Assembly (NCBI GenBank): GCA_025093555.1
Contig: JAIWNF010000015.1
Span: 744,001 to 808,000, forward strand
Direction of reading: 5' to 3'
DNA length: 64,000 bases
From: Circinella umbellata
Taxonomy: Eukaryota > Mucoromycota > Mucoromycetes > Mucorales > Lichtheimiaceae
Part shown: piece by piece, positions 60,201 through 64,000 of the stretch
Layout of the letters: every line of letters begins with the position of its first letter
Numbering within the stretch: the stretch's first letter is position 1
The notes under the pieces: model-generated
What the model was told of the DNA's origin: nothing
The model's database searches: none
Seen by the model: only the letters and a program-made list of their open reading frames with translations
Made by a program: the position numbers and the translations under genes

Positions 60201-60902
60201 TAACCATTACAGCTAAATCTCTCCATCCGGGTATGTATCCTTCTACGGCGATTATCTGGAACTTGTCGTTGACTTTCCGAGGATTGAGAACAGCAACAAA
60301 TAAATGTACTGCCAAACTTTAAGTGAGTATCAGCCGTGAAATAATGATAATAATGATATCCATCGCGTGCTTCAATGCTAGTACGGATATGTGTAACTAA
60401 ATGCTGATCATCCATGTCCAACATTTCTTGATCGAGGCGAATGTATGCAGTAATCGAGTAGTCAATTGACGCATCATCTCGGTTTGTTTCGGTTATTTCG
60501 TCATCGTCGTAACGAGAAGGAATCATCTCCAATGCTTCTTCTAATGTAACGAGTAAATCGTCAGCGATTGGTTTATCAACATCGCTTCTACGATTTCGGC
60601 ACGTTTTACAAGTTTTGTATTGTCTCTGTCTACCTGCAAATAACTCAGTAGGTTTAAAACAATGACAGGCAGTGCAGTAAGTGGTGGCTGGGATAATGTT
60701 GGTAGCAGTATTGTTATCCATTTCGATATTTTTAAAGTGATTAAAGTAAAAAAAAGTAATAATAATAATAACAATTTTCTTTTTGAAAAAACAGGTACTT
60801 TATTTTTTTTTTTGATCACTGAGTTTTTTACGGAAACAAATTTATCCGCTATTTTTTTTCAGGTCACGTGTACGGTAAAATCGAGAAGGGGCTGGCTACT
60901 CG
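57258..60902 (-). mobile_element. MULE (Mutator-like element), 3645 bp, with 10-bp target duplication
   Basis: The direct repeat ACTTTTATCA lies at 57248-57257 and 60903-60912. Inside it, imperfect inverted ends share TTCTCGATTTTACCGT (57266-57285 and 60871-60890). A 9-11 bp duplication and short ends fit MULEs. The element interrupts the DDE_4 copy 1 gene. Confidence 0.85.
57768..60721 (-). pseudogene. MULE transposase with SWIM finger, broken by stops
   Basis: The gene starts MDNNTATNIIPATTYCTACH with a CxxC...CxxC cluster. After 307 residues it meets an intron-like gap and resumes as VEEFHVDSTYKTNRTGHELF (first Asp of the MULE domain), SRFMFTDKDEGQIDAISQVF (second Asp), LCLWHLMRAVK, and AYLYSRWYRDSWW (Glu region). 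A SWIM finger follows (WTCGCPSFATSCFMLCKHLI), then an acidic region and an Arg-rich end (RQYRERRRRDRTWRDDNPY) stopping at 57768. TGA codons at about 59338 (LRS-stop-GLNSRF) and 59112 (PTAD-stop-NGRRC) sit where Arg would be expected, and a frameshift follows. The element no longer encodes a full protein. Confidence 0.82.
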
Positions 60903-61075
60903 ACTTTTATCAACCTCTTTTCTAATTGCCTAATTGGTGTAACGTACATACCGTTACCCAATTTTTTTTCTCTTTATTCACATATATTATCTCGAATATT
61001 AGTATAATCCCCATTATAAATAACACTATTATTATTTTTATCTCTTTCATTATCATTATTATTATTGATTATAGT

Positions 61076-61554
61076 CACATGTTATCATCAAATATTCTTA
61101 TTATAGTATAAAAACCCATTGTGCCATTTTTATTGGATCCCACTTTTGAGAATTTTTACAAAAGCAATTGCTTCTTTTTACAAGAGCAATTGTAACTTTT
61201 CACAAATGCTATTGCAATATTTTACAAAAGCTATTGAATATTTTTACAAAAGCAAATAGTATAAATACCCACCCTTTTTCCACCTTCAATTTTTCTCTTC
61301 AGTTCTATTTTCCTTAAGTTTTATCTTTAACATTGTCTTAACTTTTAAATAAATTATCGTTTATAAATAAATCCTTTCATTTGATTTACATTTAGTAATT
61401 TTATTAAGACTTCTCTTTTTGTGGTTTCAGACATAACATTCCTGAATATTAGAACTCCCACATACCATTTATCTATAATTATTAAGTTAATTATAACCTT
61501 TACTATATTTTCTTAACATAAATCATATCAATTACATATAACGAAGCTCTTTAT
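61076..61554. repeat. Terminal block of the DDE_4 transposon (copy 2)
   Basis: Direct repeat of 54343-54852, with fewer ACAAAAGC units (about four) but the same order of parts. Confidence 0.85.
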
Positions 61555-61770
61555 CACCATGGGAAACCTTTGGGACATTTGGGACATTTGGGACATTGGG
61601 AAATAGATTTCTTTCTCAGTGCAGATATTTCCTTTTATAGATAGTTTGTATTCAAAGTTTGTGTACCAAGCAGACCCAATGAAAATCAATATTAAAGTAT
61701 GTATATTTGATAAATGCTTATTAATTATAATATATATATAGAAAAAAAACAATGATATGCCAAAAAAAAA

Positions 61771-62139
61771 CTATTTTCTAGTAGAAGTTACTTTCCCCTT
61801 CTTTTTGTGACCAGCGCGTTGTTCGGTTGTTGATGGTGTTGAAGAGGAGAGTGCAGAATTTCTGCGGGTGGTAGGAATGAACACACCGCGATCCGCAAAG
61901 GTATTTTGCCAGAAGCGCGATGTGCTGTTGTCGTTGTCATTGTCATTGTTGTTGAGGAAGGCGGTATGTAAAGAGGGCATGCGGGGATCAAGCATACCCT
62001 CTAAGGGTTGGTGGGATGATGATGATGGTTGTTGTCGTGGTGAGGTGTGGTCTTGATGTGGGTGGTTGCGAGGGAGTGGCGAATGATGAGTAGGTGGAGG
62101 AGACGACAGAGAATCTAGAAAAAAGACCTTTATCAGCAT
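61771..62139 (-). CDS. Unknown protein carried by the CACTA-like element
   Basis: An open frame of 122 codons (TAG at 61771) probably begins after an intron acceptor at about 62115, where TTTTTTCTAG is followed by ATTCTCTGTCG. It is Pro, His and Ser rich (SSPPPTHHSPLPRNHPHQDH), then RFWQNTFADRGVFIPTTRRN, and ends in a basic GHKKKGKVTSTRK tail. Upstream on the same strand an ATG at 62459 starts MNNNNNNNPLSGIRDVN and is followed by GTAAGT, but I could not join all exons in one frame. No family is recognised. Basic and low-complexity composition suggests nucleic-acid binding only weakly. Confidence 0.4.
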   Translation of the reverse strand: MLIKVFFLDSLSSPPPTHHSPLPRNHPHQDHTSPRQQPSSSSHQPLEGMLDPRMPSLHTAFLNNNDNDNDNSTSRFWQNTFADRGVFIPTTRRNSALSSSTPSTTEQRAGHKKKGKVTSTRK

Positions 62140-62559
62140 CTGAATAATGTAAACTTAACTAAATGCATGCTATGCTTATTGGTAACTTAAGCTGGCATAG
62201 ACTGAGCAGCACGAGTAGCAGAGCTAAAAACAATCATTATAATAATTAGAATTGATGGAATATAATAGATATAATGCAACATGTTTGTTATAAATTAAGA
62301 TTATATGTTACCTTCCACCGGACGTTTCTTGAGCAACCGAATCACTATTTTGAAAAACGTATTATTTAGATACATGTCATTATTATATAATTGAATAAGT
62401 TTACTTACGTTGACATCTCTGATGCCACTGAGCGGATTGTTGTTGTTGTTGTTGTTCATATTGAAAAGGTTAGAGATTGAAAAAAAAAACTGATGGAAGT
62501 AAAAAGTAGTATGTTGTAATATCAGAATTAAAAGTTATTACCATCCCCATATTTATACT

Positions 62560-62995
62560 ATTCGAACGTGTCGTTTCATGCATACCATAATCAGTACCGA
62601 ATATTACCATTTGATTTTATTAATAATAAGTATATTAATAATGCTAGCATTCATTCCATATTCCTACCGTTCGACGTGTCATTTCATACAAACCATAATC
62701 AATACCAAATATCACCATCCCACTCTATTAATAAGCAAACCACCCCATATTCCCACTGTTCAATGTGTTGTTTCATCCAAACCATAATCAGTACCGAATA
62801 TCACCACCCACTCTATTAAAAAGTAAATTAATAATATCAATAACAATTTCAAGTTCGCTCATAATACCGAATATTACCATCTGATTCTATTAATGAGTAT
62901 ATTAATAATGTTTATAGCATTCATTCCATATTCCTACCGTTCGACGTGTAATTTCATACAAACCGTAATCAGTACCAAAAAATTACCATCCCGCT
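62560..62995. repeat. Diverged tandem repeats inside the CACTA-like element
   Basis: Four diverged units of roughly 100-130 bp share TACCGTTCGACGTGT, TTTCATACAAACCATAATCA, GTACCGAATATTACCAT and a CTATTAATAAG segment. Open frames here are by-products of the repeat. Confidence 0.7.
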
Positions 62996-63340
62996 TCCAC
63001 AACTTGAACAAATAAGGAAAAACGATTGTAGTAAAAGTCTGAACAAAGTTAAAGCTCACACTTATTGCTTTCATTATGATTGCCAATGGCCGAACGATTC
63101 AGAGTGCTGAGACATATTCGATTAGAAATGCATTGATGACTGGGTAAACTGCAAGAATTACATTGGGAGATTAACATTGGTTAAAAAGTTATTTTGCAAC
63201 CTTATTATATACAACACGCGCTATTTATTATTGACCTTCCGCCGTTACAAAAATTTAGACTCCTTTTCCTTTTTTGTCAAAAAGATTTTGTCCCAAATGT
63301 CCCAAACGTCCCAAATGTCCCAAGAATTTCCCATGGTGTA

Positions 63341-64000
63341 TTACAACAAGTAACGCTTCATTGGATAAGTAAAATTATTATGACTAAAATTATAGCCATA
63401 TTCAGTCCCATTTTCAATAAATTTTTTAACAAACAAGTTATATCTACCATCCATTGCAATGCAATCTAAATTATTTATATTTTTATACAATTTCATTATA
63501 AGAAACATAGTTCCATCATTACCTTTTGCACATTTTTCACTACTTGAAATATATAATATACTTCTATTAATGTCTACTACAATTTGAGTTCTTAAACTAG
63601 GCCCTTTTAGTTTATATGAATATAATCCACTTGAACTTACATTTGGACTATAGTATTTTACTTTACTATCATGACCATCTATATATAAAGTTATATTCTC
63701 AAAACCATTTGGATTATATGCATTTGCAGCTAAAACCCTAATCTTTATATTTGAAAATAAATTTTCTAAATCAGTTTTTACTTGTTTATAAATATTATTG
63801 TCATTATTTATCCAAAAATCTTTATATGAATTATAAAATGTTGTATATAGTATTATATTTACCATCTCAGGACCTGATCTACCAGAAACAATATGATATA
63901 AAAGAATTAATCCTTTTTCTATCTTCTAGTATGAACCTGGATATTCTCGATTAGTATATAATTTAGTTAAAAAATAATAAACAGGAACATACCCTAATTT
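63341..64000 (-). pseudogene. DDE_4 transposase, copy 2, internally deleted
   Basis: The minus strand reads LGYVPVYYFLTKLYTNREYP, then a TAG stop at about 63928, then KIEKGLILLYHIVSGRSGPE. The DDE_Tnp_4 core follows: LYIDGHDSKVKYYSPNVSSS, GLYSYKLKGPSLRTQIVVDI (first Asp block) and CIAMDGRYNLFVKKF (second Asp), ending NNFTYPMKRYLL and stop. In copy 1 the region after the equivalent of YP contains the Glu region and chromodomain; here it is gone, and the last few codons match the very end of copy 1. So copy 2 carries an internal deletion and one stop. Confidence 0.7.

Larger units (their letters stand above)
54339..61071 (-). mobile_element. DDE_4/chromodomain transposon relic, copy 1, split by two later insertions
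   Basis: The left end (from about 54341, TCACATGTTATCATC) is shared with copy 2 at 61072 for about 500 bp. Between lie the 3' half of a transposase gene on the minus strand and two inserts: the Tc1-type element 55438-57155 and the MULE 57258-60902. Removing the inserts brings the gene segments 54883-55437, 57158-57257 and 60903-60940 next to each other in order. The 5' part of the gene is absent, and the relic abuts copy 2 directly. Confidence 0.7.
61555..63338 (-). mobile_element. CACTA-like element, 1784 bp, with 3-bp duplication
   Basis: Ends begin CACCATGGGAAA and close with its inverse. Both ends carry three tandem TTTGGGACA units (61567-61600, and inverse at 63290-63325). TAT lies on both sides (61552-61554, 63339-63341), and comparison with copy 1 (CTCTTTATTACAAC at 54840) shows the uninterrupted target. 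A 3-bp duplication, CAC start and repeated subterminal motifs fit CACTA-type elements; PIF/Harbinger is the alternative. No transposase is encoded, so it is non-autonomous. Confidence 0.8.
61072..64000 (-). mobile_element. DDE_4 transposon, copy 2, continuing past the window
   Basis: The first 480 bp (to 61554) repeats the terminal block of copy 1 with about 10 percent differences. A 1.78-kb insert (61555-63338) interrupts it. From 63339 the sequence resumes with TATTACAACAAG, as in copy 1, and leads into the transposase gene on the minus strand. The right end lies outside the window. Confidence 0.75.

Noticed and set aside
54343..61554. The two 0.5-kb direct repeats as LTRs of one retrotransposon
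   Set aside because: They begin TG and copy 1 ends TTACA, but the sequence between them is DNA-transposon material, and the repeat directly abuts the 3' end of a DDE_4 transposase gene in both copies, so it is the end of that DNA transposon.
62568..62819. 83- and 69-codon frames near 62.6-62.8 kb
   Set aside because: They come from the diverged tandem repeats of the CACTA-like element and repeat the same words (for example FHTNHNQYQIS).
1..64000. tRNA or rRNA genes
   Set aside because: No cloverleaf with a GTTCRANNC-type arm and no rRNA signature was seen by eye; a tRNAscan or Rfam run would be decisive.

Overview
This window looks like nuclear DNA of an early-diverging fungus, most likely a Mucoromycota species. 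Three things point there. It is AT-rich, with many short introns (roughly 30 to 140 bp) that have GTAAGT-like donors. It carries a Ral-type GTPase beside a Cdc7/SepH septation kinase. Its transposons resemble families I associate with Mucorales and Rhizophagus. The species cannot be named from sequence alone.

Left part, 1 to about 23.6 kb, is gene-dense and intact. In order it holds: a signal-peptide membrane protein running off the left edge; a low-complexity hypothetical protein; a two-helix membrane protein with PPxY motifs; mitochondrial ribosomal protein mL40; an ANCHR/ZFYVE19-like protein; SUMO; eIF3a; a doubtful small spliced gene; a 15-exon septation-initiation kinase with an N-terminal CH domain, a C1 finger and a CAAX end; a Ral-like GTPase; the splicing factor PRP46; and mitochondrial seryl-tRNA synthetase. 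I rebuilt the exon models by hand, checking splice sites and codon phase across each junction. The genes are unrelated housekeeping and signalling functions, as expected in a eukaryote; no operon-like logic is claimed.

Middle part, 23.6 to 34 kb, is mostly non-coding. It contains a tandem array of about 42 units of about 121 bp (25281-30340) with higher-order duplication, followed by a small mitochondrial coiled-coil membrane protein gene (33186-34012).

Right part, 34 to 64 kb, is a transposon island. It starts with remnants of a LINE, a Ty3/gypsy element and a PIF/Harbinger element, then a decayed F-box/LRR gene. Next come two near-identical Merlin elements in inverted orientation (43586-45908 and 51480-53803) that enclose a Crypton tyrosine-recombinase gene and a Tc1 element. 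The last 10 kb is a nested stack: a chromodomain-bearing DDE_4 transposon relic interrupted by an intact Tc1/IS630-type element and by a MULE with a perfect 10-bp target duplication, then a second copy of the same DDE_4 family interrupted by a CACTA-like element that carries an unrecognised gene. Most transposase genes here are broken. The clear exceptions are the 446-residue transposase at 55648-56988 and, if its introns are read as proposed, the Crypton recombinase.
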